A DNA stretch of 64,000 nt from contig JAJNNX010000001.1 in NCBI GenBank assembly GCA_023159155.1, positions 1,922,001-1,986,000 of the forward strand, read 5' to 3'. Within the stretch, counting starts at the first letter, position 1. Each line of letters starts with the position of its first letter. Both the position numbers and the translations under genes were made by a program. Positions 24,605 to 38,117 of the stretch are shown piece by piece. Source of the DNA: Ustulina deusta. Its lineage: Eukaryota; Ascomycota; Sordariomycetes; Xylariales; Xylariaceae. A model generated the notes under the pieces. It worked only from the letters and a program-made list of their open reading frames with translations. It made no database searches and was not told the origin of the DNA.

Positions 24605-25871
24605 ATGTCGACTAAAGTTGGTGGTAAAGATGGCAAGAAGCCGCCGTCCGCGGCGACGAACCTGATCGGTGAGTTATGAATGCTGGAAGATCACTCACTA
24701 TTGCGTGGTCTCGCGTGAAAGACGGAAACGCCAACCTTGACGCATATTTCGCTGACTATTTCTATTTTGTAGCTGGCGGAGGCGCGGGTATGATGGAGGC
24801 TCTCGTGTGCCATCCTCTCGGTAGGTATATCCCTATATCCCTCGACCTCGATATGGCAATGTCGAAACACTGGGTCCGAACGCTTTCAACTAATACTATG
24901 CACGCATCGCTACAGATACGATAAAAGTACGCATGCAACTCTCACGCCGTGCGCGTCAACCTGGAGCACCCGCACGCGGATTCATCAAGACAGGTACCGA
25001 GATTGTGCGACGCGAGACGCCCCTGGGGCTGTATAAGGGCCTCGGAGCGGTGTTGACGGGTATCGTGCCTAAGATGGCGATTCGGTTCACGTCGTTTGAA
25101 GCCTACAAGCAGCTCCTCGCGGACAAGAGCACCGGGACCGTCTCAGGGTCTAGTACATTCCTGGCGGGTCTCGCGGCCGGTGTGACTGAGGCCGTGGCCG
25201 TCGTAACGCCTATGGAGGTTATCAAGATTCGTCTACAAGCGCAACACCACAGCATGGCGGATCCGCTAGACGTGCCCAAGTACCGCAATGCCGCACACGC
25301 CCTGTACACAGTTGTCAAAGAAGAGGGTTTCGGCGCCTTGTACCGTGGTGTTAGTCTCACAGCCCTGCGTCAAGGCTCCAACCAGGCCGTCAACTTCACC
25401 GCGTACACATATTTCAAGGAGGCGCTGCTGCGCAGACAGCCCGAGGGCGGAGCCCTGCCTACCTGGCAGACCACGCTCATCGGCCTCGTCAGCGGCGCCA
25501 TGGGTCCGTTGAGTAATGCGCCCATCGACACCATCAAGACGCGGTTGCAGAAAACGCCTGCCGAACCGGGCGTCAGCGCGCTCAAGAGGATCACCCTCAT
25601 TGCTGGGGATATGTTTAAGTGAGTTCTGCTGCGAAACCTGCCTTGTCTTTTGTCTTTACCTGTGAGCCTCGGGGCATGTTGTCTTCGGGTTGCTAATTGC
25701 ACTGGGTGTTATAGGCAAGAGGGCTTCCATGCCTTCTACAAGGGTATCACACCCCGAGTCATGCGTGTCGCGCCCGGTCAGGCCGTCACGTTCACGGTGT
25801 ACGAATTCCTGAAAGATAAGCTGGAGAAGAGCCCGCCGTTGGCGCTGTCAGGAAACAAATTCGAAGAATAA
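24605..25871 (+). CDS. acuL: Mitochondrial succinate/fumarate carrier (Sfc1/AcuL type)
   Basis: The protein should exchange cytosolic succinate for mitochondrial fumarate across the inner membrane. That step links the glyoxylate cycle to gluconeogenesis during growth on acetate or fatty acids. Four exons, 24605-24668, 24773-24820, 24916-25618 and 25715-25871, give 323 residues. Three carrier repeats are clear, with hinge motifs CHPLDTIKVRM, VTPMEVIKIRLQAQH and NAPIDTIKTRLQK. The blocks GLYKGLGAVLTGIVPKMAIR and GITPRVMRVAPGQAVTFTVY are close to yeast Sfc1. The 48-nt second exon encodes AGGGAGMMEALVCHPL, and its position before the first hinge is consistent with the family. All signature residues are present. 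Regulation by an acetate activator such as FacB would be expected, but no site was verified. Confidence 0.94.
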
Positions 25872-26178
25872 GTCTGTCTCAAGAGCCATGTTGATAGACT
25901 CGTGTCTGGGCAGGGCGATTTGATGATGACGGTTGAATACTTTGTATATATCGTGTCCATAAACGGCATCCGCATTCTAGGAAGCAGTATTTGCATCTGT
26001 ACTCATGTAAAGCGGAAGGCGTAACAGAAAACAATTTTCTCGCTTTTTCTCGCTTTTCCCCCCTTTACTTTCTCCTCCCTTTCATAGTAGAATTCTAGAA
26101 CCTCTTCAACAACTCGCTCACCGTGCCAAAATTTGAAGTAGTGTTCGCCAGCGTATCTTATCGACTGTTGGCTGTTCT
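25872..26178. other. Convergent intergenic region
   Basis: This 307-bp gap separates the 3' ends of the carrier (plus) and twinfilin (minus). It contains pyrimidine-rich stretches around 26035-26090 and presumably both terminators. Confidence 0.45.
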
Positions 26179-27378
26179 TCATCGACCGGGTCTCTTGGGC
26201 CTCCTAAAGGCCGTCTTCGTCTCTACCTTGGGGAGCAACTCTTCCAATACTAACTCTTCAGTGATCTCACTAGGGTCCTCGACTTCGAACTTCTTCCCCA
26301 CGGCGCACCCGCACTCTCTCTCGGCCATGGCTAGAACGGCTCTCTTCTGTAGCGGATAGATCATGCGGTTCTTGATGGCCTTGGTGCCGGGCGTCGCCGG
26401 GTTCGTGTAGAAGAAGAGTAGGATGTCCTTGTCGTCGGCGCCAGCGCGGGAGGGCCGGTAGCGGAAGAAGGTGAATCTGGGTTCCGATGTAGAGATAGCC
26501 TGTACGGCTTCGGCGACGGATGTAGGTTTTGAGGTGTCGGGCACGAGTTCAACGGCCTCGTCTTGGGAGTCGATTTTCTGCGAGGTAGTTGAGTCAGCCG
26601 GGTCGATCTATATAGACATGGGATCTGACTACGGCTGCGCCAGAAGGCAACAGGCAACGTTGGGGGCTGACCAGCATAACCAAGACACGCCCGTTACCCC
26701 GGCCCAGCTCTGCCAGCGCTACCAAGGCATCGGTCTTGACGGGCATGCTCATAGTCGAGCTAAGGTGAATCGAGCGCACGCCGGTGCCGGTGCCGGCCGC
26801 GGCCTCGACCCGCTTCACCTCGCCCAGGGTGCGCTCCTCCTCCGTCAAGGGCGCGTCTAGGCCCATGTGTTTATCGTGTCTGTCGAAGCCGGCAGGGCTC
26901 AGCTCGTCCGCGGTGTTGGCCAAGATGGTCTCGCGGAAGTGCTCGGACCCAAGCTCGCGCACGAGCGTCAGCCGCGTGGACGCGAAGAGCATCTTCTGCC
27001 GCACCTTGGCAGTGTCGGGGACGTACGTGACGGCGATGAGGAACGGCGCATTTTCATGGCGCCGTAGGAGGACGTAGAGAGGTTCGTCGGGCTTCAGGTA
27101 CGGCTTCAGCAGTCCGAGGTTGGTGTTGAAGTCGGGCGACGAGCGGGGCAGAGTGGCCAGCGGGACGAGTGCTTCAGAGGCGATGGTGATGAGGAGGCCG
27201 AATTGCGAAGCGTCCGAGAGGAGTTTGTTGAAGTGGGAGACGAGCTCCTCGGAAGCTGAGGAGGAGGCAGATGAACGCTGGTCAGCCGACGCGCCTCCTT
27301 CGCTCACTCGGGATAGTGGCTACTGTCAACACCGAGTCGTATGGAGAGCTGCTTCTTACCCGATATGCCAGACTGCAT
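26179..27378 (-). CDS. twf1: Twinfilin (two ADF-H domains, actin monomer binding)
   Basis: Twinfilin binds actin monomers and filament barbed ends and helps actin turnover at cortical patches. Three exons, 27360-27378, 26672-27306 and 26179-26577, give 350 residues. The first exon is only 19 nt (MQSGIS plus one base), as in other fungal twinfilins. The first ADF-H domain follows a short Ser-rich insertion and includes LITIASEALVPLATL and LYVLLRRHENAPFLIAV. The second begins near residue 230 (FTFFRYRPSRAGADDKDIL) and contains RMIYPLQKRAVLAMAERECG, the long helix with the actin-binding face. The basic tail (FRRPKRPGR) fits the family's C terminus. The Ala/Ser-rich insertion after residue 7 is not part of the ADF fold. 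The gene is intact. Confidence 0.94.
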
Positions 27379-28061
27379 CTTGTTGCTGGCTCTGGCCCAA
27401 AGAAGAAGATTGAGACACCCAGCGAGGCGCTGCTCCGGTTTTTCGAACGATGAGGGAGAGGGATGGTGTTTGGGTCGCGATACTATCTATCTAGATAGGT
27501 GCTAAAGTAAAGTAAGTTAGGTAGGTCCCTAAGGTAGGTATCTGGCGGTGCTCCGTCGCACTTTGCTTACCCCGCTATAGCAGCCCTTTCTGTACCGAGA
27601 CTGGGTGGTCGGTCTCTGATTGCGGGGTCATGGATAATAGTGGTAAGATTAGGTGGGTATTCCATTTACTCAGTAGGTACCGAAGGTCAAGTACTTGGGT
27701 AAAGCACTGCAGTGATTGCAAACCATCCAGTATTCGCAGGGACAACCAGATTGTATAAAAGCAAGGACGGCCAAACACCCTACAACCATGCCAGCTCATC
27801 TACCATCTACCATTGGTATAATCAGCGAACGAATAAGGGTGAGTACAAAGTTCCAGGGCTTCGCGTTAACTTCCAAACTCCACAGCCCATCCATGAAACC
27901 CCAAAAGCGGTCGTGCGGGAGACGTGAAATTCGTTGATATATCAGAGATAAGCATCATCCATGCCCCCAAACGCCCGCTATCGTCACGAACAAAGGAGAT
28001 TTCATGCGCAATACCAAATATATGAAATAGGAGACAGATACCACGTCATGATGTCGTTAGT
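27379..28061. other. 0.68-kb intergenic region
   Basis: This lies between the twinfilin start and the end of the PKS gene, both on the minus strand. TAGGTAGGT-type tracts are dense at 27490-27545. It should contain the twinfilin promoter and the PKS terminator. Confidence 0.45.
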
Positions 28062-31000
28062 TTAGAACCTCAGCGCTTCCTCCTGCGTAGCCCCCGTGAA
28101 AGCTGGCAAGAAGCGATTCTTACCCGTCGCCGTCTTCGCCAAATGCTTGATGCTCGCCTGCGAGTTCATGTCAAAGACGGAGACCTCGGATCCTAAGTCT
28201 TTCAGCAACCATGACCGTACGTCAACTGCCACCAATGAGTCCACACCATAGGCGTGTAGGGGCTTGTTGATCTCAAGATTTGACCGGTCGACGCTGAGTA
28301 CTCGAGAGAGTTTATCAAGCAGCGCTTCCAGGACGATATCTTCCGCCTCGGCCATCGATGTTGCCGCTGCGATGCGGGTGGCATTCCCTGCTTCCTTTTT
28401 CGCTGCTACCCCTTGGTTGGCTGAGACGTTGGCTTCTAGTTGTCCGAGCTGACTGAATAGCGGATCTCGCATCCAGGGTGGCTGTGCGATGCCTAGAGGG
28501 ACGAGCTCATGAGGCAGCCCTGGCCGGAGAATCACTTGTGCCTTCTCGACGGGGAGAGGCTTTGGTGACAGACCACAATGGTAGTCCAGTACGGCAAGGA
28601 CCTCATCTACTGGCATGGAGCCGTTCCCAGCGGCGCGCATACTCTCTAAGAGCTCAGGTTTATCGGCGACGAAACCAACGTCCTCAATGGCGGGAAGGTT
28701 CAAAGATACAGCAGGGAGCCCCTGGGATACTCGATATCGTGCTAGAGAGTCCTTGAAAGTGTTTCCCGCTGCGTAATTAGACTGCTCCTTGTTGCCGACG
28801 ATGCCCATTGTAGACGATAGTAACACAAAGAAGTCCAACTCATTGCCCAGTACGTGATGTAGGTTCCAGGAGGCATCGACTTTGGGGCGGAGGGCATCGT
28901 TCCACTCATCCAAAGACATATCCAGAAAACGATTATCCTATCTTTACATTAGTCAAAGGACACTCGCGGAGTTTCATTCAAGATCTCACCTTCAGCACCA
29001 TAGAGGCCTGTATACACCCTTTGATTCCGGGCATATATGTCAAACACTCAGCGATGCACCTTTCCAGCGCCTGTCGGTCCGCTACATCACACGCGGGAGC
29101 CGCAACATTCTGACACAGAGGTGTGATTTCCTCGAGAAAAACTTTCGCGGTGGCCTTCACCGGACCACTTCTTGAGAGCAAAATGAGATTTTTTGCTCCT
29201 CGAGCGACCGCCCAACGGGCAATAGCCTGACCGAGGCCACCAAGACCTCCTACGATGACAAAGGAGGCGCTGGGATCGAATCGCGTCGTGGGGTTTCGAC
29301 TAGGCACAATAGACACCACATCATCATGGTGAGGTTCGAAAACAACTTTACCAATGGATGCCCGGCTCTGTATGTCGTTGAGAGCATCGCGAATTTGAGA
29401 GAATGAATACTCTAAGGTTGGTGTGCGCCGTGGATAGTTATCTGCAAGAACTTGCTTCATAGCCCTCTGGAAGACGCGCTGAGCGCGAACGGGGTCATTG
29501 TTCATGAGATATACGAAGTCGAATTGCTCAAAACGAATGTTGCGGCCGAGAGTTCGCACGCTTAGAGAGGTGTAACCAGTAGTGCCCTTTAACCCTAGCT
29601 CGACGAACCTTCCAAAAGGTGCGACGCAATCCCACGACGCCATGACAGAATCCCCCGAGAGACAGTTGAGGACTATGTCAACACCACGAGATTGAGTGAG
29701 AAGTCGGATGCCTTCTTTGAATGACAGATCTCGACTAGAAAAGATGTGGCTGTATGGGATCCCGTATGTTGTATGCAGAAAGTTTTGTTTTTCAGGGGTC
29801 CCTGCCGTCACAAACACTTCGGCGCCGCTGAGTTGGGCCAGCTGGATAGCGGCTTGACCAAATCCACCGGCCGCAGAGTGAATGAGAATGGTATCGCCAT
29901 CCCGGATGTTGCCGTGTTCGGCGAGAACAGCATAAACTGCCGAGTAAGCAAAGGGGATAGATGCGGCCTCGGCCCAACCCATAGACTCGGGGATTCTTGT
30001 TAAGAAGTTATCGCAAGACCGTGCATACGTCTTCATCGTCCCAGAGGTTGAAAGCCCCATAACCTTATCACCCGCTTTAAACGTAGTATTAGACCCGGCT
30101 CGCGTGACGATACCAGCAGCCTCGACACCCAGCACCACATTGCCATCAACCTGGCCGAGCGCTGAGGCTAGGTCACGGAAGCTCGCTCCTGTGGCCATGA
30201 CCTTGAATTCGACGTCGTGCTCTGAAAGTGGCGCTTCAAAGATTGGATCATCCTCAAATTGAAGCGTGTCAAGTTGAGACAGAGAACCTATCTGGAGAGA
30301 CAATGCCCGTTCTCCATTACCGATTTTCTCCTCGACAGCTTCAACGCTGCTAGTTTGTGCCTGTACATGTTTGCTAATGGCACTGGCCGCCACCACTCTC
30401 GCGATTTGTACGGTGCCATTCACAACGCGGAAAGAGTTCTCTGTACTAGTGTACGATGTGCGCAAGATCTCCACAGATGTGTCAACTAGGGTCGATAAAC
30501 TGTCCATACTGTCGAAAGAGATTGTGATGAATTGTAACCCAGGATGTTCGGCTCTAATAACGCGTGTAAAGCCTGCCAGCAGCTCATAGTCTGGGTTGGT
30601 GCTGCCATCTCTAGAGAGCCAGAGTAATCTGTTGCTTCGTGCTATTACGTGCTTGAGCGAGGCAAGTATATCAGGCGACATATGTCTGAGAACCGGCGCT
30701 TCTAGATCAGCTAAGATGATACAGGTGGACTTCTGGAAACCTTTGTCGCGTATTCGAGTAAGGTCGACGACCTCGCATGGCGCCTCCTGGGAGAGAGTAC
30801 CATACATCTGAGCAGCCACCTCCAACTGGGAATGCGAATCGCCCAGCTTGATTATAAAAGCAGGTGCTAATTTTGGGGGCTCCTCGCTAGATCCAACTGC
30901 GGTTGATACGAGAATAGAACCGAAATGATCCACAGGGTCCGGAAAGTCGGGAAATACAGCGTCTATTCCAGAGAAGCCTGTTGACAGTAAGGAATCGCCC

Positions 31001-34000
31001 CAACTCTCTTCGGTCATTAGTGGCCCGAATTCTCTATAGGATTCCTGTGAAAGCCACCAGCCAGGTAACGTGCCGAAAACGAGATTGACATTGAGCGCAG
31101 TTGGGTTAGTGCACTCATATAGCAACAGCTTGCCACCTGGCTTGAGGAGCTGTCTTGTATTCCGCAACGTAGCTTCGATATTTTTTGTGGCGTGAAGGAC
31201 GTTCGCCGCAATGATTATATCATACTGGCCCACTTCAAACCCCTGTTTTTCGATATTTTCCTCAATATTAAGGACTTTGTAGTCCATTCGCCCTGAATGG
31301 TCATGAAATATATCTCGAGCCACTTCGAAGAAAGCCGGCGAAATATCAGTAAAGCAATAACGGAGATATCGTTCTTGGTTTCGAGTGAGCGCCTTCATGA
31401 TAGACTTGGTGGTACCACCGGTACCTGCACCAATCTCCTATGATCTGGGTTAGGTACGGAGGTCTGTCTGATCGGCAACGAAGGGAGAGTAGAGTGCGAG
31501 GGAATAACGTACAAGAAAATTCATTGCAGGGTTTTTATGAGTCAAGGCATCAAGGTAGCTGCCCAGCTGGGTAAAGCACCTTTCTGCACCAAAGGCCCCT
31601 TGGTAAAAATCGTCGGCCAACTTCCCACTGAAAAAGACCTCCAATGGGTCGATTTCTCCCATAAGGATTTGTGGCAAAGCTTGTCCGACGGCAATGAGCA
31701 GAGCGCCCTCTGGAGTTTTCTGAAGCTTTTCGATGTCATATTCGACTGGCTTTAAAGTCGTACTTTCAACGGCATGCTTCATGTAGGTCAAGTACAATTG
31801 GCGATGACGAGGCATCTTGCTGAACTCGTTTGTCAAATCCAGATTGAGGGCCCTACACATATAATCTAGCGATAAAGTCTCATATGCGAGTAATGAGTAC
31901 GATGGACTGATATCACTGCAGCATCCAGAGTCAGTTTTCAGCATTCTAGACGTGACCGGTGGGTGTTTCGGAACCTTGGAAGCTTCTAGAGTATGGTTCT
32001 GCCCAGCTAAGGAACCTTCATACACTACTCTAGAAGCCGGGAAAAAGAAAATGACGCTGAGGATTACTTACTCTACTGCGCCCTCAACTATCGAGGCCGG
32101 TCCGGTAAAGTCAGGGTCAGCTTTCCACTCGATATGGAAGCCAATGTGCTTCGACGACTTTTCGACTTGAAGCTCACTTCCAGGGACGGACCTGAGTACA
32201 AATCCCTCGCCCTTAACCATTGCCAATCCCGTAGTATTACTGATTGCAGTGAAAGTGCTCTCAGCTTTGTGGGGGCCCCGTTGCTCAGCTTCAGCTGACA
32301 CCGTGTAACTGTCGTCCATATCCAGAGACCTAGCAGAAATCCATAAGTCTTTAGCGTAGAACGGCACAAAAGCCTTTGGAGAATGCAAAGCATTGTACAC
32401 CAGAGGGACCAAGTTCGCCTGAATGATGCCGTCAAGACTCGCCGGGTGTATAATGTGAGGTTGAAGATACTGATAAGGCATTGATGCCTTGATATTCCGA
32501 ACCGGGGTTTTCACCGTCGATCGCGTTGTTGTTGGACCTATCCGAATCTCCTCCAGAGTTTGAAAGTGAGGGCCGAAAATATTGCCAGAATTACGAAATG
32601 CGTTGTACATTTGTTTTTTCGACACCTCTCTCAAGGCGCTGTCCTTTTCGATTCTCTTGTCCAGAATCTCATGTTGCGACGGGTCATGAAAACCATTCGT
32701 CATGAGTGATACATTTGCCTCATAATCCAGGTGCACATAGCCCCGGCAATGTTCAATCCATTCGTCTCCAGCTAATGTGAATAGCTGGAATTCGCTCCAT
32801 CCTAGGCCATGCATCACGTTCGTCTCAATGCATGGGCGCAAATAGAAGTGTGACTCAACGCCACCGTCACTCGGCACCTTGAGCGCTTGTTTGAATGACA
32901 CATCTGAGAATCTGAAGCTCTTGAGACTTTTTGTGGGATCGGAGATCTGGCGACTAGCTTCTATTGCCATAACAAGCATACCCGCCTGGACATGTTGGGT
33001 TAGCTTCTAGGAGAGACATGGCTGTACAGAAGATGAAAAGTAAATCTTACAGCAGGGTACAAAATATCATCAAAAACTTTATGATCAGCCAACCAAGGGT
33101 TTTCGGCAATTGAAATGCGATGACGCCAAATGGCATTGTTCTTGTTCCAATCTGGCACTGGCGCCCCCAGGAGTTCGTGGCGTTTGTGTCCCGGCTGGCG
33201 TGACGCTCGACTAAGTCGACTTTCGAACCAGTATTCGGTAGCATGGTTAAAAGGATAGCCAGGTAGATCTGTCAACATGCTTGGCCCATCCATATCGTGG
33301 TAGGCATTATCTGTCGCCAGAAGATTAAGGGCATGCCCGCGAGCCCATAGTGAACCAGCAGCTTCCAACGCAGTGTCAACTGCAGACTGACCCCTCTTGA
33401 GTACAGTATGAAGTTTGATACTGTCAAGTTTCCCCGAAGCTTTCAAAATCGTTCGTAGCGGGCCATGCAGAGCGTTATGTGGCCCTACCTCTAAAATATC
33501 AGTGATACTGTGAAGAGGTACCTCGTGAGGCAACGGTCCGTTGGCGGCTTCCACAGGCATCATGAGCATCTGCATAACAGCTTCGTTGAATCGTACCGGG
33601 GATACTAGGTTGTCAGCCCAATAAAGGGGGTCCCGCAATTCAGCAGCAGAAACAAGAGCACCGCGAGTCGACGAGAAAACAAGTGCTTCGTGAGGGTAAG
33701 GTTTCAGGCCAGGCTCTGCAAAGTGGATGGCGTTGACGTATTCTTCATGTATAGGTCTCATATGCCTCGAGTGATATGCCATTTCCACATTCAACTTTCG
33801 CGCGAAAAGGTTCTCGGATTTAAGCATCTTTACGAGTGACTCGACTTTGGCAAGGTCGCCGCTGACAGTATGACTGTCTGGGCTATTCAAACACGCTATT
33901 TCAAGCGTGCCCTCGACTTCAAGTTCGTTCACGCGGCGGATACTTGATTCGGTTTCTTCCGTGGTAAGGGCCACAGCGGCCATTCCTGTCCTCGTCTCCG

Positions 34001-36737
34001 AATTGGTAAGGGCCAATCTTGCGCACAGCTTACCCCTATAATAAGCAATCTTCCATGCGGATTCACGAGAGATGGAGCCAGCAGCGTAAGCGGCAGCTAT
34101 TTCACCCGAAGAGTGGCCGGCAATTGAATAGGGGAAAATTCCCCAAGAATATAACAAGTCCACGAGGGCAACCTGTAGTGCGGTACAGAGGGGTTGAGAG
34201 AATTCAGCACGGTTGACCCGTGATAGCTCTTTCTCCTTCAGTAGTTCGACTAGCAGTTCACTCTTTAGTCCAGTTAGTCGATGGTTGGAGGGCATACATA
34301 CAGATCAATGACCAGGGGCAATTCAGCTTGCTTAAATATTTGTCGGCTTCGTAGAGACTCAGCCGGAACACCGAATAATTCATGAGTTCTCTTCCCATCG
34401 CTGCCCATTGAGCGCCCTGTCCCGTAAATATGAAAGCAAGACGAGGTTCGGAGACCGTTCTGCTTGCCATGGGTTTCAACGAAAGCACGTTCTGTAGGCT
34501 TGTGTAGGAGTCTGCGAGGGCAAACGACCTCCATCCATGGTGTGTTCTCTTTGCTGCTAAGGTATAATTCAAATCCCTCATAAAATGGTGCTTTTTCGTT
34601 AGCGGAGTAAGAATTCTGGACTGCTTGTCAATGTATTTATTGAGCGAGTTTCGCACACGCAGAACGCCATCTTCAGAGAGTAAAGTCAGCAGTTGCTATT
34701 CAATGTCTCATCGACAGGTTTATCTGAACTGCACGAATATATGACGAAGATGGAAGGGAGTATCAGTGTACTTACCTTGGTCATATGAAGACCAAACGAA
34801 TAAACGACTGTGGGAAACGGTTGTATCTCCATTGATAGCTTCATCTCTTGTCTCGCAATATCCAGCCCCCTTCATTTCAGTGCCATTCGTATAGCAATAG
34901 TTTTCGTTAGCCATGTTTCCATTGATACTAGGGAGAGAACTATCACGAGTTCCATCGTTATTCATATGAAGGTGGGTATCATAATTATGACCTGAAAACA
35001 TCGTCAGTGGAAAACAAATCACCACGGAGGTATCAAGCTACCATTAACGTAAGGTGATGACAAGAAGCGAGTGGCTTCAGGGGCCGGGGCGGTCCGGTGA
35101 TGGCCAACAAGATGGTAGCTTCTTAGAAAGTGTAGGGCGTCGTCAAGGACAACGTGGGCATTCGAGCCACCGACACCTGCGAAAATTAGCCCAGCTGAGT
35201 AGATGAAGCGTAGCCAACATGTGGCATTGAGGCATAGGGGGAGTTTCATTTTCCTACCAAATGAATTAATTGACATTCGCCGTAGTCCTGGTTGCGGCCA
35301 TGGCAAGGGTTTTGTAGGAAATTGGAGATGTCGTAAACCACGAATCTTAGGATTGAGTGTTTCAAGCCATGTATTGGCAGGAATCACACCGTGTTCAAGA
35401 GTATATACCCCCTTGATCACTGCCGCCACGCCAGAGGCTCCCTCAAGATGCCCGACGTTACTCTTCAAAGCACCAACGTAAAGTGGCTGTTCTGGTGATC
35501 GAAAGGATCCAAATAGTTCCCCAATAGCACTTGCTTCAATAGGGTCCCCGACTGAAGTCCCTGTGCCGTGAGCTTCAAAAAAACGGGTAAGCGACATGTC
35601 AAGACCAGCTTGAGAATAAACGCGGCGTATAAGATCTGCTTGGGCGGCTTTAGTCGGCTGCGTGATACCGGGTGATCTTCCATCTTGGTTTGAGCCGGAA
35701 TTCCTGATAACTGCTCGGATTGTATCTCCATCTCGTAAAGCATCAGATACTCTTTTGAGCACAATGACGCCAAACCCTTCCCCTCGTCCATATCCATTCC
35801 CTTTCTCGTCGAAGCTCCGACATATCCCGTCCGGGCCAAGGACTCCACCTTTGTCGAGTGTCATACTGAATTCATTTGAGAGTATAAGGTTACAACCGCC
35901 CACAATAGTCATACTAGTCTCACCTAGTTTAAGGCTGTTGCAAGCCTGATGCATGGCGACTAGACTGCTGGAACAAGCTGTGTCAATAGTAAGACTTGGG
36001 CCCCTTAAGTCGTAGAACCAAGATATACGGTTTGACAACATGCTGACAACGTTCTATAGGTCTATTAGTAGTCTATTCTCGAGGGAGTTTCAGTTGAGAT
36101 GAGGGAGCGTCAAGCATGCCCACAGGTACCACGTAAACGCAGACCACTATTGTTCAGGCTAGCATCGGTTTAGTAGGGCAATATCACGTACCCCTGTGGC
36201 AGCATACTTTAGATCTTGGTCTAAATCTTTTTCCATAATTGACCGATAGTCAGATGAGAAACACCCGACATATACACCGGTTTGTGTTCCTGCTGCAGTT
36301 TCAAGGGGTATTCCAGCTAATGGAGAATTAGCTCGTTGATTGATTAGTAGAGTTTGAGGGGCCTCGAACCGTTCTCAAGTGCTCTATAAACGCACTCTAG
36401 CATGCCTCGTTGCTGAGGATCCATGCTATTGGCTTCCTTAGGTGTGATTGAGAAGAAAGGGGCGTCGAATGCCGCAATACTACCCTTGAGAAAATGGCCA
36501 TGGCGAATTCTAGTCTATTCACATTCAGTAGGGGCAACATTAGGATGAAGGAACTGAACTTACAGTGCCCCTTCTATTTGGGTCAGGGTGCCAAAACGAG
36601 TCCACCTTATATCTGTCCTGTGGTACCTCTGTACGTGCTGACCTTCCTGCTAGCAGAAAGTCGTAGAAGTGCTCTGGCGTATCTCCATCCCCGGGAAACC
36701 TCGCGTCCAACCCGATAATGGCTATGGGCTCGTCCAT
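28062..36737 (-). CDS. Highly reducing polyketide synthase (KS-AT-DH-CMeT-ER-KR-ACP)
   Basis: Core enzyme of a polyketide pathway. The model has 12 exons: 36564-36737, 36370-36514, 36192-36316, 35258-36053, 35042-35176, 34776-34991, 34302-34670, 33051-34249, 32072-32985, 31513-31915, 28990-31437 and 28062-28937. This gives about 2,599 residues. KS: Cys175 (DTACSSS), His310 (EAHGTGT) and His350 (SNVGHLEG). AT: Ser700 (GHSSGE). DH: His1043 (DHKVF) and Asp1238 (SLDGIIQ). C-methyltransferase: [12 protein letters not shown] at about 1493. [13 protein letters not shown] at about 2012. [15 protein letters not shown], with Ser2349/2350 and Tyr2363 (NYAAGN). ACP: Ser2542 (GVDSL). No thioesterase is seen, so release needs another enzyme or a nucleophile. 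All catalytic residues are present. The intron at the DH-CMeT junction (31916-32071) is uncertain; a shorter intron would also keep the frame open. Confidence 0.95.
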
Positions 36738-38050
36738 CTCTATGCAAATTTGCCCGATGAGTTACGAGAATGGCGGAATGGGCCATGAAGACTTCGTAGG
36801 AGGAGAGCAGCAGAGGCCTTACACGGGGGTATTTTATACTACAGAATATCGGCCCACGTGCAATAACATGTTGGCGACTTGCCTGTCCAACATCACGAGG
36901 CAGGTTGGACTGTTAGGAAACAATGCAGGATCATGCAAGACTAGACTAGATCGTCCCGTCCACAAAGTGCCAGGCAGGATGAGTGGGCGGTCCAACGGCC
37001 GCCCATGCTCCAACAAACCTACAGGTGCAGTCTGGCGGAGACCGACCCAGTGCCGTACGAGTACACACTCCGTACATAGTATGACAAACCTGCCGAAGAC
37101 TGTGGAGGTTCTGCGCGGTAATACCTACTACATGTAGTGCCGCAGGGAGAGGAGCGGAGGCAACGGGCCAAACGAGGCGCCGGTCTCTTTGTCGTATCAA
37201 GAATCGACGTCACCACGGCCATCATCAATTGGCGTCTCTCTCGTCAAATCCCATTTTCCAACTCACCAAGAATCGTCCACCCGCTCGAGTAGCCCATATT
37301 AGTAGTAGGACACTCCATGGGTCTTTGAAGCTTTTTCTCTGCTGCGCCGGTCTTCCTAGCGGCCGCTGCTTTCTCCTCTATTATCATGCAGAAGAGTAGG
37401 GAACGAGCAGAGCGGCAAACCCACTGCTCAGAAGGAGGTGAGGGGGGTCAGCGGCAGAAGCTGCTGCTTCGAGTTAAAAGCGGATTGTCTACCAGTAGTG
37501 ATATCAGACGTTGCTGTATATCGCGTTGACTGTACCATTTCAGGTACACTACTACCAGTATGCTACAAATAATGGGGTACTGATGAGGCAGCGTATCGCC
37601 CAGGCTCGCCCTAAGCGGGACTTGTATTTAGTATACCTACCTACCTATGTACCTAATGGTTACGGAGGTATGTACCTAGTACAGACAGACTACCCGCAGC
37701 CAGTTAGGTAGGTCTTTCTCAAAGGTAGGACCATGAAGTTTACACCGATGGTAGGTAGTATAGGTAGTTATCCGCTAGACACAGCTGAAGTTTAGATTTA
37801 AACTTACAGATAGCTAGGGGTAGCTATTGCTATTTCGATAACTACAGCAATGTACTGTAGCTGGATGGCTGGTTACATAGCCGACTGTCCACGCCTGAAT
37901 TGGATGGGTGTATGGGTGGAGTGGTGTGTGGCTGTAAAGCGATATATGTATGTGGCTCATTCAGTGGCGTTTTGAGTGCCTAATTGGTGCGTTCCAATAT
38001 GACTAGGCACCTAGGGCAACCCAAGAGAAGCCCTGGTCTCTTCCTAGATG
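36738..38050. other. PKS upstream region up to the transposon
   Basis: No gene is recognised in this 1.3-kb stretch. It should contain the PKS promoter (minus strand). TACC/GGTA tracts are dense between 37630 and 37770. At 38051 the first TA of the Tc1-type transposon begins. Confidence 0.5.
36830..36839 (-). promoter_or_regulatory. Probable TATA box of the PKS gene
   Basis: Read on the minus strand this is GTATAAAATA, about 95 bp upstream of the PKS start codon at 36737. A palindromic CACGTG lies about 20 bp further upstream. Position and sequence fit a core promoter, but use is not proven. Confidence 0.5.
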
Positions 38051-38052
38051 TA

Positions 38053-38117
38053 CACCTATTCCAGGATCTTTAACGTTAGTTTGGGTACGCAACCAGGGCC
38101 TTTAGCAGGGGGTGTGC
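38053..38117 (+). repeat. Left terminal inverted repeat of the Tc1-type element
   Basis: These 65 bp match the reverse complement of 52545-52609 exactly. Weaker inverted similarity continues inward to about 38225. TA precedes it at 38051-38052. Confidence 0.9.
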
